DNA from: Bacillus pumilus
GTDB lineage: Bacteria; Bacillota; Bacilli; Bacillales; Bacillaceae
Assembly (NCBI GenBank): GCA_001938995.1
Contig: MKZN01000002.1
Coordinates: 186,001 to 250,000 of the forward strand
Direction: 5' to 3'
Length of the DNA stretch: 64,000 nt
Shown here: positions 27,608 to 37,828 of the stretch, in pieces
Layout of the letters: each line of letters starts with the position of its first letter
Numbering within the stretch: the stretch's first letter is position 1
Notes under the pieces: generated by a model
What the model saw: only the letters and a program-made list of their open reading frames with translations
The model's database searches: none
What the model was told of the DNA's origin: nothing
Made by a program: the position numbers and the translations under genes

Positions 27608-28723
27608 TTATTCGTCAGATTCCTCAGCTACTGGTTCAGCCTCTAAGAAAAGAGATTCAGAGTCTTCAGCTCTTGGAAAAATACCGAGTTCCCTTGCATC
27701 TGTTTCGCTTTTAATGTCAATCTTCCAGCTAGTCAGCTTCGCAGCTAGACGTGCATTTTGACCTCTTTTACCAATGGCTAATGATAGCTGATAATCAGGT
27801 ACAATCACTGTTGTCGCCTTATCTTCTTCATTGACAATGACATCAAGCACTTTTGATGGACTAAGGGCATTGGCAACAAATTCAACTGGGTCATTAGACC
27901 ATTGAACAATGTCAATTTTTTCACCTTTTAGCTCATTAACAATTGCTTGTACACGCTGTCCTTTTGGTCCAACACAAGAACCAACTGGATCGACATCAGG
28001 GTCATCTGTACGAACAGATATTTTAGAGCGATCTCCAGCTTCTCTAGCCACTGATTTAAGCTCTACAGTACCATCATAAATTTCTGGCACTTCAATTTCA
28101 AATAAACGCTTTAGAAGACCTGGATGTGTTCTAGATACATAAATTTGTGGTCCTTTTGTCGTTTTTTCTACTTTTGTAATAAACACTTTAATGCGGTCAT
28201 GGGGCTTGTATTCCTCATTAGGCATTTGCTCGTTGACAGGAAGAAGGGCTTCAATTTTGCCAAGAGACACGTAAATGAATTTACTGTCAATTCGCTGAAC
28301 GATTCCCGTCATAATGTCTTCCTCGCGATCAATGAACTCTGTGTAAATTACACCTCGTTCTGCTTCTCTGACTCGCTGGGTTACAACTTGTTTCGCTGTC
28401 TGAGCAGCAATTCGTCCGAAATCTTTTGGAGTGACTTCAATCTCAACGACATCACCTACCATGTAATTCGGATTGATGCTGACTGCGTCATCTACAGAAA
28501 TTTCGAGGCGAGAGTCATACACTTCATCTACAACGTCTTTTCTTGCAAATACACGAATGGTTCCCGTTTCACGATTCAAATCAACCCGAACATTTTGCGC
28601 TTGATTAAAATTTCGCTTGTATGCAGAAATGAGTGCAGCTTCTATCGCTTCAATAATAATTTCCTTACCAATACCCTTCTCTTTCTCTAGAACAGTCAGG
28701 GCATCTAACAACTCACTACTCAT
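27608..28723 (-). CDS. nusA: Transcription elongation/termination factor NusA
   Basis: 371 residues, equal to B. subtilis NusA, the short Gram-positive form without the C-terminal acidic repeats of E. coli. N-terminal RNA polymerase-binding domain, S1 domain near 135-200 (GIVQRIDSKFIYVSLG), then KH1 (VGSCVGPKGQRVQAI) and KH2 (LAIGKRGQNARLA). Stimulates pausing and intrinsic termination. Because the rimP leader of this operon contains a terminator hairpin, NusA is likely to control its own synthesis. Confidence 0.97.
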   Translation of the reverse strand: MSSELLDALTVLEKEKGIGKEIIIEAIEAALISAYKRNFNQAQNVRVDLNRETGTIRVFARKDVVDEVYDSRLEISVDDAVSINPNYMVGDVVEIEVTPKDFGRIAAQTAKQVVTQRVREAERGVIYTEFIDREEDIMTGIVQRIDSKFIYVSLGKIEALLPVNEQMPNEEYKPHDRIKVFITKVEKTTKGPQIYVSRTHPGLLKRLFEIEVPEIYDGTVELKSVAREAGDRSKISVRTDDPDVDPVGSCVGPKGQRVQAIVNELKGEKIDIVQWSNDPVEFVANALSPSKVLDVIVNEEDKATTVIVPDYQLSLAIGKRGQNARLAAKLTSWKIDIKSETDARELGIFPRAEDSESLFLEAEPVAEESDE

Positions 28724-28755
28724 TTTTATGGTTCCCCCTTATATCAATGAAAAGG

Positions 28756-29229
28756 TTAATTGAACGAAACTGCTAATCTTGCGTTAGCTATTTTTTCGTA
28801 TGGAATATTGATCTCTTTCTTTCTTGTCTTGATCTTCACTGTCACTGTTGCTATCTCACCATCAAAGCTTGTAAGCTCACCTTCAAATGCTTTTTCGCCA
28901 TCAATTGGTTCGTATGTTTTCATGAAAACATTTTTTCCAAGTGCTTTTTCAAAATCAGCTTTTTTCTTTAATGGGCGCTCCGCTCCAGGAGAGGATACTT
29001 CAAGAAAGTAGTTTTGGCTAATCGGATCTGCCTCATCAAGCTTTTCGCTCAAGGCTTCGCTCACTTTGGCACACTCTTCGATATCGACGCCTTTGTCAGA
29101 GTCAATAAACACGCGAAGGAACCAGTTTTGACCCTCTTTGACAAATTCGATATCAACGAGTTCAAGCTGAAAGTCGTCTAAAATTGGCTGCACCATTTCG
29201 CTTACGATATCCACTACTTTTTTGCTCAT
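28756..29229 (-). CDS. rimP: Ribosome maturation factor RimP
   Basis: 157 residues (156 in B. subtilis YlxS). Assists early assembly of the 30S subunit with S12. N-terminal domain contains [22 protein letters not shown] and the conserved SSPGAERPL turn near residue 95; a C-terminal Sm-like domain follows. ATG 29229 lies after AAGGAGG; a longer frame to 29268 precedes that site and is rejected. First gene of the rimP-nusA-rnpM-ylxQ-infB-ylxP-rbfA operon, about 170 bases of leader downstream of the promoter. Confidence 0.95.
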   Translation of the reverse strand: MSKKVVDIVSEMVQPILDDFQLELVDIEFVKEGQNWFLRVFIDSDKGVDIEECAKVSEALSEKLDEADPISQNYFLEVSSPGAERPLKKKADFEKALGKNVFMKTYEPIDGEKAFEGELTSFDGEIATVTVKIKTRKKEINIPYEKIANARLAVSFN

Positions 29230-29278
29230 TCTCTTCCTCCTTGTGCTTTCGATAAACGCTCTTATCAATCATTCTGCA

Positions 29279-29306
29279 TAAAAACCCTGCTTTATGTGAG
29301 CAGGGG
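29279..29306 (-). terminator. Leader terminator upstream of rimP
   Basis: Stem CCCTGC / GCAGGG (ACCCTGC...GCAGGGG on the plus strand) with TTTTTAT following on the minus strand, 50 bases before the rimP start and after the promoter at 29410. A terminator here would cut most transcripts before the operon, i.e. attenuation. Confidence 0.75.
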
Positions 29307-29314
29307 AGCAGAAA

Positions 29315-29400
29315 ACGGATGAATAATGTCGAGACAAAAATTGCCTGTTCAATACAAAAGAGCGGGTTTCCCCACTCTTGTCTCGGTAATCGTTAGCATT
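29315..29400 (-). promoter_or_regulatory. rimP-nusA leader with nested hairpins
   Basis: The transcript begins with an outer stem CGAGACAA / TTGTCTCG (arms at about 29330 and 29385) enclosing a hairpin AGAGTGGG-GAAA-CCCGCTCT with a GNRA loop. The terminator follows. In B. subtilis the ylxS-nusA leader has been described as a NusA-dependent attenuator; the layout here agrees with that. Confidence 0.6.
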
Positions 29401-29409
29401 TCCATAAAA

Positions 29410-29438
29410 ACTATACCATATCCATTTTTTTTATGCAA
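29410..29438 (-). promoter_or_regulatory. Promoter of the rimP-nusA-infB operon
   Basis: Minus strand TTGCAT (29433-29438), 17-base spacer, TATAGT (29410-29415) with an extended TG two bases upstream. Near-consensus sigma-A promoter, about 180 bases before the rimP start. Confidence 0.75.
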
Positions 29439-29489
29439 ATGAAGTTGCGATGAAAACAGGGCTAAACCAAGTCTTTTCGAGTCCTTCTG

Positions 29490-30470
29490 TTAGTTATGAC
29501 CCACGATTGAATGGGGGACATACAGCTCTTCAAGAAAAGTGATATCATCCTCTGATAGTTTCACTGATAACGCACCGTATGCTTCTTCGAGATGATGGAT
29601 TTTTGTTGCTCCAATTATAGGTGAAGTCACCTGCTTTTGATGAAGAAGCCACGACAAAGCGATTTGGATGCGCGAGACGCCATACTCATTCGCAAGCTTC
29701 GCCACACGTTTAATAATTCCTTCATCTGCAAATTGTGTACCTTCATATTTCATTTTTTGTATCTTGTCTGTTTTAGATCGATGGGTTGTCTCTTGCACAT
29801 CACGTATTAATCTGCCTGAGGCAAGTGGGCTATATGGTGTGATTCCTATTTTTTCGTCCTGACAAAACGGGAGCATTTCTCTCTCTTCTTCACGGTAAAT
29901 CAAATTATAATGGTTTTGCATGGATACAAAACGCGTCCATCCATTCTTTTCAGCAGTATATATCGCCTTTTGAAATTGCCAAGCATACATGGCAGAAGCA
30001 CCGATGTACCTGACCTTACCAGCCTTTACAATGTCGTGAAGAGCCTCCATTGTTTCTTCAATAGGGGTATGTTCGTCCCAGCGGTGCACGATATATAAAT
30101 CGACATAATCCATTTGTAATCGTTTTAAACTTTTATCGATCTCACTCATGATCGCTTTTCTAGATAATCCAGAGCCATTCGGTCCTTCATGCATCTTTCC
30201 ATGTACCTTCGTTGCAATCACTACTTCCTCACGTTTGGCATAGTCTTTCATGGCTCGACCTAAAAATTCTTCACTTGTGCCAAGCGAATAGACATTGGCG
30301 GTATCAAAAAAATTGATCCCTAGATCTAGTGCTTTTTTAATAATAGCTCGACTTTGCTCTTCATTTAAAACCCACGGGTGAATCCATTTATCTGCTTCTC
30401 CAAAACTCATGCAGCCAAGACACAATCTTGAGACATCAAGACCAGTATGACCTAGTTTTACATAATCCAT
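29490..30470 (-). CDS. Aldo/keto reductase
   Basis: 326 residues, NADPH-dependent aldo-keto reductase of the YdhF/IolS/Tas type. The catalytic set is visible: Asp and Tyr in NFFDTANVYSLG near 55-60, Lys in VIATKVHG near 88, and His in YIVHRWDE near 130; the cofactor-binding SPIIGATK motif is near 290. Substrate unknown; aldehydes or quinones are possible. It is divergent from the AraC regulator at 30642, with about 170 bases between, and is probably its target. The ATG follows GAGGG. Sits between polC and rimP, absent at this place in B. subtilis. Confidence 0.9.
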   Translation of the reverse strand: MDYVKLGHTGLDVSRLCLGCMSFGEADKWIHPWVLNEEQSRAIIKKALDLGINFFDTANVYSLGTSEEFLGRAMKDYAKREEVVIATKVHGKMHEGPNGSGLSRKAIMSEIDKSLKRLQMDYVDLYIVHRWDEHTPIEETMEALHDIVKAGKVRYIGASAMYAWQFQKAIYTAEKNGWTRFVSMQNHYNLIYREEEREMLPFCQDEKIGITPYSPLASGRLIRDVQETTHRSKTDKIQKMKYEGTQFADEGIIKRVAKLANEYGVSRIQIALSWLLHQKQVTSPIIGATKIHHLEEAYGALSVKLSEDDITFLEELYVPHSIVGHN

Positions 30471-30641
30471 CTCTATCCCTCACTTCACTGTTGTCTATCC
30501 CTATTCATCATGTCATAAAAAAAATAGCATTCCTATACATATTGATATCATATACTTGCCTAATCTGATCAAACGACTTTCTCACTCATGTGAAATCAAG
30601 TAAAATAAAACGAGTACCAAATAGAGAAAGGGTTGAGGGCA

Positions 30642-31547
30642 TTGCAAAACATCCAGCACAATAACCATTCATTTTTAAAAGACATGATTGAACATTGTAC
30701 AACTCAAGATGGGGTACATCCAACCTCCATTCCTTCTCTTTTTTTCATTCGTGAATCTGCGACAACAGAACGCATTGCGAGAGTAAATGAAGCCTCGTTT
30801 TGTATGATTATACAAGGCGAGAAAAAAGTATGGCTTGGAGATGAATTGTTTCAGTATGGCGCAAACCATTATGTCGTTGCTTCTATTGACCTACCAGTGA
30901 TCGGGCAGGTCGTTAACGCCTCACCTGCTTCGCCCTATTTGGCTCTCAAGCTTGAATTTACCCCAGGAGAAATGATAGAGGTATATCAAGAGATAAAAGA
31001 ACAAATAAGCAGCCAAAAAAGAGTAAAACGCGCCATGTTTACGAGTGAATCACAACCTTTATTGATAGAATCTGTCATCAGATTAGTGAGCTTATTAAAC
31101 ACTCCGACGCACATTCATATGTTAGCTCCTTTATATAAAAAAGAAATCCTCTACTGGATATTACAAGGGGAAAATGGAAAAGCGCTAACCCAAATGATGA
31201 TTGAAGGTAGTCATGCTTCACGAATCTCACATATCATTGACCATCTGATGACACATTACAAAGAACATCTCCGCGTTCAAGAATTAGCTCAAATGGCAAA
31301 TATGAGTGTACCGACGATGCATAGGCATTTTAAAGCGATCACTGGGATGAGCCCTATACAATTCCAAAAGCAATTAAAGCTAAATGAGGGAAAACGTTTG
31401 CTTTTCACTGAAACACAAGATGTGTCAAGCGTAGCATATCAGGTAGGTTACGAAAGCCCCTCACAATTTAGCCGGGAGTACCGCCGTATGTTTGGTTTAT
31501 CTCCTAAGGCGGATCTGACCCAGTTTTTTCATCAAGACATGGAGTGA
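30642..31547 (+). CDS. AraC-family transcriptional regulator (AraC_N cupin type)
   Basis: 301 residues from a TTG at 30642 (an alternative TTG is at 30633), the only plus-strand gene in the window. An N-terminal cupin-like domain (CMIIQGEKKVWLGD near 47) precedes a C-terminal AraC HTH pair (residues about 195-295): MSVPTMHRHFKAITGMSP and the second helix-turn-helix SVAYQVGYESPSQFSREYRRMFG. It is divergent from the aldo/keto reductase and likely controls it. The start is uncertain because neither TTG has a clear ribosome site; GAGGG precedes 30642 by two bases. The polC terminator lies behind it. Confidence 0.85.
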   Translation: MQNIQHNNHSFLKDMIEHCTTQDGVHPTSIPSLFFIRESATTERIARVNEASFCMIIQGEKKVWLGDELFQYGANHYVVASIDLPVIGQVVNASPASPYLALKLEFTPGEMIEVYQEIKEQISSQKRVKRAMFTSESQPLLIESVIRLVSLLNTPTHIHMLAPLYKKEILYWILQGENGKALTQMMIEGSHASRISHIIDHLMTHYKEHLRVQELAQMANMSVPTMHRHFKAITGMSPIQFQKQLKLNEGKRLLFTETQDVSSVAYQVGYESPSQFSREYRRMFGLSPKADLTQFFHQDME

Positions 31548-31613
31548 AAGCAGTTAATGGATTTTAACTGCGCCAAATATTTAGTTAACATAATATATTT
31601 ATATTAAAATAAA

Positions 31614-31644
31614 AAAGAAAAACGCCCAAATCGGGGCGCTTTTC
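31614..31644 (-). terminator. Terminator after polC
   Basis: Stem CGCCC / GGGCG flanked by AAAA / TTTT, loop of 6, then TTTTTCTTTTTT on the minus strand. May also stop the convergent AraC transcript, though the plus-strand T tract is short. Confidence 0.82.
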
Positions 31645-31650
31645 AATCGA

Positions 31651-34600
31651 TTAAAATAAAGAAAGCTGGTTTTGATCTGGCAGTGCTTCTAGGCAGCCTT
31701 GGCGATCTAAATATTCAAGGATGGTCTTAGAGACTTTCCCGCGTTTTTGTAAATCTTCTTTTGAGAGAAACTCTCCATCTTTTCGTGCTCTCACAATATT
31801 TAACGCAACGTTCGTTCCGAGCCCAGGTATCGAGTTGAATGGCGGAATCAATCCATCTCCATCAATGATAAATTCGGTTGCACTTGAGCGGTATAAATCG
31901 ACCTTCTTGAAATGGTACCCTCTTTCACACATTTCAAGTGCAAGCTCTAGTACGGTTAATAGGTTTTTCTCTTTCGGTGATGCATCTAGACCTTTTGAAT
32001 GAATATCATCCATGACTGCGCGAATCGCATTTGACCCTTTTGTCATGGTTTCGATATCAAAGTCATCCGCACGAACGGTAAAGTATGCTGCGTAGTAAAG
32101 TAGTGCATGATGCACCTTGAAGTACGCAATCCGAACGGCCATTAACACGTAGGCAGCTGCGTGAGCTTTAGGGAACATGTATTTGATCTTTTTACAAGAA
32201 TCAATATACCAGTTCGGCACGTTATTATTCTTCATTTCCTCTTCCCATTCAGGAGGGAGTCCCTTCCCTTTACGAACAGATTCCATGATTTTAAAGGCTA
32301 ATGACGGCTCTAACCCTTGATAGATGAGATAGACCATAATATCGTCACGACAGCCGATCACTTCACTCAGTTCACATGTCTTATTGTGAATGAGCTCTTG
32401 TGCGTTTCCTAGCCAAACGTCCGTACCGTGAGATAGACCAGAGATCTGAACAAGTTCAGAGAAGGTCGTGGGTTTCGTATCCTCGAGCATTTGCCGAACA
32501 AACCTGGTCCCAAACTCAGGGATACCGAGTGTACCTGTTTTACATCCAATTTGCTCTTCTGTTACACCTAGTGGTTCGGTCCCTTGGAAAATCTTCATCA
32601 CTTCTGGGTCATCCGTTGGAATCGTTTTTGGATCAATTCCACTTAAGTCCTGAAGCATACGAATCACCGTCGGATCATCGTGCCCAAGTATATCTAGTTT
32701 GAGTAAGTTATCATGGATAGAATGGAAATCAAAATGCGTTGTTTTCCATTCAGATCCTGTCGCATCAGCAGGGAATTGAATCGGTGAGAAATCGTAAATG
32801 TCCATATACTCTGGCACAACGATAATACCACCCGGATGCTGACCAGTTGTCCGCTTTACCCCTGTACAACCTTGCACGAGCCGATCTATTTCTGCGCCTC
32901 TCATATGAAGGTTGTGATCACCGGCGTAGCCTTTTACGTAACCATATGCCGTCTTCTCTGCAACGGTACCGATTGTACCTGCGCGGTAAACATACTCTTC
33001 ACCAAACAGTTCTTTTGTATAGTTGTGCGCAATCGGCTGATATTCACCCGAGAAGTTCAAATCGATATCAGGTACTTTGTCTCCTTTAAAACCTAAGAAG
33101 GTTTCAAATGGGATATCATGCCCGTCTTTTCTGTACGGCAATCCACATTCTGGACAGTTTTTATCAGGAAGGTCAAACCCTGAACCGACAGACCCGTCAT
33201 TAAAGAACTCTGAATGCTTACAACCTGGACAGACATAATGTGGTGCAAGTGGGTTGACCTCCGTGATCTCCGTCAATGTTGCAACGAGTGATGAGCCAAC
33301 AGATCCCCTTGATCCAACAAGATAGCCATCATCCAATGATTTTTTTACAAGCTTATGAGAAATTAAATAAATCACAGCGAAGCCGTGGCCGATAATACTT
33401 TTTAATTCTTTCTCAATCCGGCCTTCGACAATTTTCGGTAATTCGTCACCATAGATGCTGCGAGCCATTCGATAGCTCATTTCTCGTATTTCTTCATCTG
33501 CACCTTCAATTTTCGGAGTGTAAAGATCATCTTTGATCGGTTTAATCCTTTCGACCATTTCAGATACCTTTTTCGTATTCGTGACGACGATCTCTTTTGC
33601 CTTCTCGTCTCCTAAGAAAGAGAACGCTTCTAGCATTTCATCTGTTGTTCTGAAATGAACCTTTGGCAGTTCATGACGGTTCAGCGGGTTAGCCCCTCCC
33701 TGCGATGAAATCAAGATTTTACGGTAAATTTTGTCCTCTTGATGCAAATAGTGCACGTTCCCTGTAGCGACTACGGGTTTATTCAGCTTTTCACCAAGCT
33801 TGACGATATTTGTAATAATTTCTTTTAATGCACGTTCGTCTCGGACGAGTTCCAGCTGAAGTAAATGCTGATACACTTCTGGCGGGTGAACTTCTAAGTA
33901 GTCATAAAATGCTGCAATGTCTTCGACCTCGTCAGGCGATTTTTGCATCATGCCTTCGAAAACCTCACCCTTATCACAAGCTGATCCAACAATCAGACCT
34001 TCCCGGTATTTCTCAAGCTGCGAGCGCGGGATACGCGGAACCCGATAAAAATAATGAATATGAGACATTGAGACAAGCTTAAATAAATTCTTTAAACCCG
34101 TTTCATTTTGTGCAATAAGGATTGCATGGTTTGGGCGTGATCTTTGAAATGCATTGGACTGACCCATGTTTTCATTCAATTGGTCATGGTAGGCAATTTC
34201 TTTTTCACTCGCATCTTTTAGCATCTTCAACATGAGATAGCCAGTAGCTTCTGCATCATAAATTGCGCGGTGGTGCTGCGTTAGTTCAATATCAAACTTC
34301 TTACATAACGTATTCAACCGATGATTTTTAAATTCTGGGTAAAGGAATCGGCCGAGTTCAAGCGTATCTATGACAGGGTTCGAAGCTTTATCTGTTTTTA
34401 ACAGACGTTTATAGGCTGTATTTAAAAAGCCCATATCAAAGCTCGCATTATGCGCCACAAGAATATCTTGTCCAATCCACTCTTTGAAATCTCGAACAAC
34501 ATCCACCACATCTGGTGCATCTCTTACCATATCATCAGTAATACCCGTTAATTCAATGGTTGTGGCTGATAATGGGTGATGTGGATTTGCAAATGCCTCA

Positions 34601-35964
34601 AAGCGATCGATGATTTCCCCGCCTTTGATTTTCACTGCTCCAAGTTCAATGATCGTATCATAAACAGCCGATAGTCCGGTTGTCTCTACGTCGAAAACGA
34701 CAAACGTCGAATCCTCTAACAAACGGTGCTCTGGGTTATATGCAATCGGAACACCATCATCAACTAAATTAATCTCCACGCCATACAACATTTTGATGTC
34801 GTGCTTTTTACTTGCTGCATACGCATCTGGAAACGATTGTACGACGGCATGATCTGTAAGGGCAATTGCTTCATGACCCCATTTTTTTGCCTGTTCGACA
34901 AGCTTACCGATACCACTCACGGCATCCATTTGACTCATTGGTGAATGCAAATGAAGCTCAATACGCTTTTCACCTTCTGGAGCTGTATCCTCTTTTAGCT
35001 GTGGTTTCATTTCATTCACGTCATTTGCAATCATGACAAGATCTCTGACAAATGTATCGTTTTGAATGCTTCCTCTTGCTTTCACCCACATTCCTTTTTT
35101 CAACGATTTCATGAGTTGAGCATCTTCTTTTTCCCGAGCAAACATTTTGATCAATATACTGTTTGTGTAGTCCGTGATTTTAAAGATACAGAGTGTTCTT
35201 CCGCTTTTTAGCTCTCTTGTTTCTGCATCAAACACATAGCCTTGGACGGTAATTCTTCTTTCTTCATCCATAATGCTATCAAGCGTACGGATTTCTTCAT
35301 TATCTTTGATTTGGTAACCGATCATGAGAGGGCCAGATGGAGCTTCGTCTTGATCTTCACTTTCCCTCTTCTCCATTTCAGTGAGGGCTTGCATGGCTCT
35401 TTCTTGATCTTCAGCCAGCTTTTGTTCTCTGAATTTCTGAATCTCCTGATCTGATACGAATATTTCTGTATCAAATTGTAGCTCTGGAAACCCAACTTGT
35501 TTAAATGCCGCCTGAAGCATTGGACTGTATTTCTTCTTAATCGCCATGGCTTCCGTATCGCTTTTGGTCTTGATGATTAATTTATGTCCAGCCATTGCTG
35601 GCTTTTGCTGTTGGAGCAAACTCACGATTGGAGGAGAAATTCCTTGAAGCTCTTCCACACAATGTGACCAATACGATTGAACGAGTTCCTCTGTTATATG
35701 GGGTTCAAGGACTTCAATCGTACAAGCCACTTGTGCAATATGAGAAAATGCGCTTGTCAACCTGCTAACAAACATTGCATAAACCTCGTAAGGCAAAAGT
35801 GCCTTAAATTTAAAAAGGAAATGCCACGTTTTCGTTGCTTTATGCACCGTCAATTTGACGATTTCACCTTCTTCAAAGTAACGACTGAGGTCATCATCTG
35901 TCATTTGAATCTGATTGAGTAATATATGAAATTGCCGCCGGGTGATCGGTAATTGTTCATCCAA
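31651..35964 (-). CDS. polC: DNA polymerase III PolC-type alpha subunit
   Basis: 1437 residues, the length of B. subtilis PolC. N-terminal domain, an OB fold ([15 protein letters not shown] near 240), a PHP domain interrupted by the 3'-5' exonuclease ([11 protein letters not shown] near 420, with [10 protein letters not shown] and [11 protein letters not shown]), then the polymerase core with the catalytic PDIDLNFSG near 965, tandem zinc-binding CPGC/CPEC near 930 and the C-terminal QLSLF clamp-binding motif. Replicative leading-strand enzyme. Start at the TTG 35964, eight bases after AAGGAGG; the frame upstream to 36024 adds 20 residues unsupported by family length. Confidence 0.97.
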   Translation of the reverse strand: MDEQLPITRRQFHILLNQIQMTDDDLSRYFEEGEIVKLTVHKATKTWHFLFKFKALLPYEVYAMFVSRLTSAFSHIAQVACTIEVLEPHITEELVQSYWSHCVEELQGISPPIVSLLQQQKPAMAGHKLIIKTKSDTEAMAIKKKYSPMLQAAFKQVGFPELQFDTEIFVSDQEIQKFREQKLAEDQERAMQALTEMEKRESEDQDEAPSGPLMIGYQIKDNEEIRTLDSIMDEERRITVQGYVFDAETRELKSGRTLCIFKITDYTNSILIKMFAREKEDAQLMKSLKKGMWVKARGSIQNDTFVRDLVMIANDVNEMKPQLKEDTAPEGEKRIELHLHSPMSQMDAVSGIGKLVEQAKKWGHEAIALTDHAVVQSFPDAYAASKKHDIKMLYGVEINLVDDGVPIAYNPEHRLLEDSTFVVFDVETTGLSAVYDTIIELGAVKIKGGEIIDRFEAFANPHHPLSATTIELTGITDDMVRDAPDVVDVVRDFKEWIGQDILVAHNASFDMGFLNTAYKRLLKTDKASNPVIDTLELGRFLYPEFKNHRLNTLCKKFDIELTQHHRAIYDAEATGYLMLKMLKDASEKEIAYHDQLNENMGQSNAFQRSRPNHAILIAQNETGLKNLFKLVSMSHIHYFYRVPRIPRSQLEKYREGLIVGSACDKGEVFEGMMQKSPDEVEDIAAFYDYLEVHPPEVYQHLLQLELVRDERALKEIITNIVKLGEKLNKPVVATGNVHYLHQEDKIYRKILISSQGGANPLNRHELPKVHFRTTDEMLEAFSFLGDEKAKEIVVTNTKKVSEMVERIKPIKDDLYTPKIEGADEEIREMSYRMARSIYGDELPKIVEGRIEKELKSIIGHGFAVIYLISHKLVKKSLDDGYLVGSRGSVGSSLVATLTEITEVNPLAPHYVCPGCKHSEFFNDGSVGSGFDLPDKNCPECGLPYRKDGHDIPFETFLGFKGDKVPDIDLNFSGEYQPIAHNYTKELFGEEYVYRAGTIGTVAEKTAYGYVKGYAGDHNLHMRGAEIDRLVQGCTGVKRTTGQHPGGIIVVPEYMDIYDFSPIQFPADATGSEWKTTHFDFHSIHDNLLKLDILGHDDPTVIRMLQDLSGIDPKTIPTDDPEVMKIFQGTEPLGVTEEQIGCKTGTLGIPEFGTRFVRQMLEDTKPTTFSELVQISGLSHGTDVWLGNAQELIHNKTCELSEVIGCRDDIMVYLIYQGLEPSLAFKIMESVRKGKGLPPEWEEEMKNNNVPNWYIDSCKKIKYMFPKAHAAAYVLMAVRIAYFKVHHALLYYAAYFTVRADDFDIETMTKGSNAIRAVMDDIHSKGLDASPKEKNLLTVLELALEMCERGYHFKKVDLYRSSATEFIIDGDGLIPPFNSIPGLGTNVALNIVRARKDGEFLSKEDLQKRGKVSKTILEYLDRQGCLEALPDQNQLSLF

Positions 35965-35989
35965 GACAGGACCCTCCTTTTGTAAATCA

Positions 35990-36022
35990 GAAAGGTACCC
36001 CTTTTTTATAGGAGGTACCTTC
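35990..36022 (-). other. Hairpin between proS and polC
   Basis: Perfect 8-base stem AAGGTACC / GGTACCTT with a 14-base loop and only a weak T tract (TCTGATTT) on the minus strand. May act as a partial terminator or a stability element between proS and polC. Confidence 0.45.
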
Positions 36023-36051
36023 ATTTATTTGTTCAAGTATACATCAGCGTT

Positions 36052-37749
36052 TTATGCCTGGCGTAGAAATGACATCAGTTCATCGACGGATACTTCATGT
36101 GATTCGCCTGATTTTCTAAATTTCACTTCCACAATACCTTCTTCTGAACGTTTTCCGCAGCTAATACGGATCGGCAGTCCAATTAAATCACTGTCTGCAA
36201 ATTTGACGCCTACGCGCTCTGATCGATCATCAAAAAGCACATCATAGCCTTCTTCTTCTAAGCGCTCGTATAATGTCTCTGCTAATTGTTTTTGCGCGTC
36301 ATTTTTCATATTGAGTGCAAGCAGATGAAGGTCGTAAGGCGCAACAGTTTCTGGCCAAATGATCCCTTTATCGTCATGATGCTGTTCGACAATTGCAGAA
36401 AGGGTTCTAGATATACCAATACCATAACAGCCCATAATCATTGGCTGTGCACGTCCGTTCTCATCGAGATACGTCGCATCCATTGATTCAGAATAACGTG
36501 TCCCTAGTTTAAAGACTTGTCCTACTTCAATTCCTTTTGCGAACTGAATCGTGCCTTCACCATCTGGAGATACATCTCCTTCTTGAATCAAACGAAGATC
36601 TGTAAATTCTTTTACAGACATATCACGTGCAGGATTGACATTGACATAATGGTAATCTGATTCATTTGCGCCTGCTACTGCATTTGTCATTCCTTTTAGA
36701 GCCAAGTCAGCGTAAATATCAACTTCCGCCTCTAGCTGTACAGGACCAACAAACCCAGGCTCTGTGCCAATGACTTTAAGAACTTCTTCACGTGAAGCCA
36801 GTTCTACCACCTGTGCCCCCACTAAATTCTTTACCTTCACATCATTTACTTCATGATCACCTCTTGTGAGGACAAGAACATAAGCATCGTCTGCTTTAAA
36901 TAAAACAGATTTTATGCATGTGGAAGGGTCTACTTCTAAGAATGCCGCAACGTCTTGAATGGTTTTCACATTTGGTGTGTGAACTTTCTCAAGTTCTTTG
37001 AAGTTAGCAGGGTTTGCTTCTTCTCCTTGATACACCGCTTCTGCCATTTCAATATTGGCGGCATAAGAAGACTGATTAGAATAAGCAATCGTGTCTTCTC
37101 CCACATCCGAAAGCGCCATAAATTCATGAGTGTCCTTTCCTCCCATTGCACCTGAATCTGCAATAACGGGTCTGAAATTAAGACCCACTTTTGAGAAAAC
37201 ATTGGAGTATGCCGCAAACATTTTGTTGTATGTGTCGTCTAGGCTTTCCGGTGATGCATGGAATGAGTACGCATCTTTCATAATGAATTCCCGGCCGCGT
37301 AACAAGCCAAATCGTGGTCTTTGTTCATCACGGAATTTGGATTGGATTTGATAAAGGGTCAAAGGAAGCTTCTTATACGATTTCACTTCACTGCGTACAA
37401 GTGATGTAATCACTTCTTCATGCGTTGGCCCAAGAGCAAACTCGCGGCCATGACGATCTTTCATACGCATGAGTTCTGGACCATACGTATACCATCTTCC
37501 TGACTCTTGCCACATCTCTGCTTGTTGCAACACAGGCATTAACAGCTCTGCTGCTCCTGCCTTTTCCATTTCCTTACGAACAATGGATTGAATGTGCTGG
37601 ATCACTTTATGAGCCAGTGGCAAATAATGATAGATTCCACTTGTATTTTGTCTAATAAATCCAGCTCTCACTAGTAACTGATGACTTTTCGCCTCTGCAT
37701 CTGCAGGCACCTCTCGAAGAGTTGGAATGAAAGTCAAAGATTGTCTCAT
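36052..37749 (-). CDS. proS: Prolyl-tRNA synthetase
   Basis: 565 residues (564 in B. subtilis). Bacterial-type ProRS: class II motif 1 around [12 protein letters not shown], motif 2 near [17 protein letters not shown] at about 140-155, an editing insertion (INS, about 230-385), then motif 3 near [11 protein letters not shown] and an anticodon-binding C-terminus. Charges tRNA-Pro and clears mischarged Ala-tRNA-Pro. ATG 37749 follows GAGGTG; a longer frame from 37764 is not supported. No T-box leader: the gap before it is only 80 bases and contains the rasP terminator. Confidence 0.96.
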   Translation of the reverse strand: MRQSLTFIPTLREVPADAEAKSHQLLVRAGFIRQNTSGIYHYLPLAHKVIQHIQSIVRKEMEKAGAAELLMPVLQQAEMWQESGRWYTYGPELMRMKDRHGREFALGPTHEEVITSLVRSEVKSYKKLPLTLYQIQSKFRDEQRPRFGLLRGREFIMKDAYSFHASPESLDDTYNKMFAAYSNVFSKVGLNFRPVIADSGAMGGKDTHEFMALSDVGEDTIAYSNQSSYAANIEMAEAVYQGEEANPANFKELEKVHTPNVKTIQDVAAFLEVDPSTCIKSVLFKADDAYVLVLTRGDHEVNDVKVKNLVGAQVVELASREEVLKVIGTEPGFVGPVQLEAEVDIYADLALKGMTNAVAGANESDYHYVNVNPARDMSVKEFTDLRLIQEGDVSPDGEGTIQFAKGIEVGQVFKLGTRYSESMDATYLDENGRAQPMIMGCYGIGISRTLSAIVEQHHDDKGIIWPETVAPYDLHLLALNMKNDAQKQLAETLYERLEEEGYDVLFDDRSERVGVKFADSDLIGLPIRISCGKRSEEGIVEVKFRKSGESHEVSVDELMSFLRQA

Positions 37750-37784
37750 GTCATTACACCTCATTTAGTAAATAGGACTTCTCA

Positions 37785-37820
37785 CAAAAACTCTTGTTTC
37801 CCATGATGAGAAACAAGAGA
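37785..37820 (-). terminator. Terminator between rasP and proS
   Basis: Perfect 10-base stem CTCTTGTTTC / GAAACAAGAG, loop 9, then TTTTTGTG on the minus strand. No proS promoter is evident between it and proS, so it likely attenuates rather than ends the operon. Confidence 0.85.
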
Positions 37821-37828
37821 TCAAGGGT

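Noticed and set aside
28124-28690. 188-codon plus-strand frame opposite nusA
   Set aside because: Shadow of the nusA coding sequence with no independent signals.
35965-36024. Longer PolC starting at ATG 36024
   Set aside because: The extension begins in the proS-polC hairpin; the TTG at 35964 has an ideal ribosome site and gives the known 1437 residues.
37750-37828. T-box leader upstream of proS
   Set aside because: The gap is about 80 bases with only the rasP terminator; too short, and no specifier or T-box sequence.
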